64,000 nt of DNA. It comes from CAIVAT01 sp964473485 (lineage in GTDB: Bacteria > Bacteroidota > Bacteroidia > Bacteroidales > FEN-979). The stretch spans positions 1 to 64,000 of the forward strand of contig CAYYPH010000023.1 in the NCBI GenBank assembly GCA_964473485.1, given 5' to 3'. Positions 63,652 through 64,000 of the stretch are shown here, piece by piece. A model generated the notes under the pieces. The model saw nothing but the letters and a program-made list of their open reading frames with translations, had not been told where the DNA came from and searched no databases. The position numbers were made by a program, and so were the translations under genes. Position 1 is the first letter of the stretch, and the number at the start of each line of letters is the position of its first letter.

Positions 63652-64000
63652 ATGAAATCAATAGTCAAAAATGTACGTGAACTTAATGTGTATAGACTTG
63701 CATTTGAAACAGCAATGGAAATCTATGCTTTAACAAAGACTTTTCCTGTGGAGGAGAGATATTCACTTTCTGACCAGATCAGGCGTTCATCCAGGTCAGT
63801 TTGTGCTAATCTGGCGGAGAGTTGGCACAAACGAAGGTATTTAGCTGCCTTCATTTCCAAATTAACAGATTCAATCACAGAGTCAGTTGAAACACAGACT
63901 TGGCTTGACTTTTCAAGAAGATGCGGATACATTGATGAAGAAACCTACAAGGTTCTTTTCGATAAATACGATCATGTGAATGCTCAGATCTATTCAATGA
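63652..64000 (+). CDS. Four-helix bundle (S23-like) protein, partial
   Basis: The reading frame is open from ATG 63652 to the window end, 116 codons, with no stop. Sequence such as LNVYRLAFETAMEIYALTK and LSDQIRRSSRSVCANLAES matches the four-helix-bundle family once called 23S rRNA intervening-sequence protein. Family members are about 115-130 residues and the residues at the edge fit the final helix, so only a few codons are missing. Its function is unknown. It lies in a gene-poor stretch after the repeat array. Confidence 0.9.
   Translation, partial: MKSIVKNVRELNVYRLAFETAMEIYALTKTFPVEERYSLSDQIRRSSRSVCANLAESWHKRRYLAAFISKLTDSITESVETQTWLDFSRRCGYIDEETYKVLFDKYDHVNAQIYSM

Overview
This window is a chromosomal segment of a Bacteroidota bacterium, most likely of the Bacteroidales or a related order. 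The evidence is the set of type IX secretion (T9SS) C-terminal sorting domains on several exported proteins, a PorZ homologue, a DUF4249 lipoprotein-like protein, a LytS/LytTR two-component pair, Bacteroidota-type -7 promoter elements (TAnnTTTG) in front of many genes, and frequent absence of a strong Shine-Dalgarno. There are about fifty protein genes and one tRNA. No rRNA, insertion sequence, prophage or CRISPR array was seen.

Layout. 62-6617 (minus) is one probable six-gene operon: LytS-type kinase, LytTR regulator, TolC, MacA-like adaptor, MacB-type ATPase and permease. 6751-12006 holds rpoN, a membrane protein, an outer-membrane barrel, and a coupled nucleotidyltransferase / sugar permease pair. 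12113-17733 encodes two large hybrid histidine kinases in tandem. 17744-24061 (minus) is a phosphate locus: porin, pstS, pstC, pstA, pstB, phoU; PstC carries an unusual 16-residue repeat. 24209-27131 (minus) is a copper P-type ATPase overlapping a small kinase with no sensor domain. 27194-28826 holds three small genes. 28929-38037 (plus) is a hybrid kinase followed by DUF4249, TolC, RND adaptor and RND pump.

38140-40362 holds two T9SS-exported proteins, the first frameshifted. 40527-40600 is a tRNA with a CAU anticodon. 40688-51313 is mostly housekeeping: HAD phosphatase, queA, ispD, ruvC, an arginase-fold protein lacking metal ligands, topA, miaB, cysD, cysN. 51401-56028 links porZ, recO and lysS. 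56137-58182 (minus) is a secreted peptidylarginine deiminase very like the PPAD virulence enzyme of Porphyromonas gingivalis, with a T9SS tail. 58262-63314 has a cation exporter, two lytic transglycosylases and small envelope proteins. The window ends inside a four-helix-bundle gene.

The most noteworthy items are the PPAD-like deiminase in a genome that also encodes PorZ; the arginase-fold pseudoenzyme next to topA; the periplasmic repeat in PstC; the copA-coupled sensorless kinase; a perfect palindrome abutting the start codon of the kinase that heads the RND locus; and three intergenic arrays of heptanucleotide repeats with unrelated sequences but the same 7-base period. Functions come from recognising motifs by eye; no database search was run.
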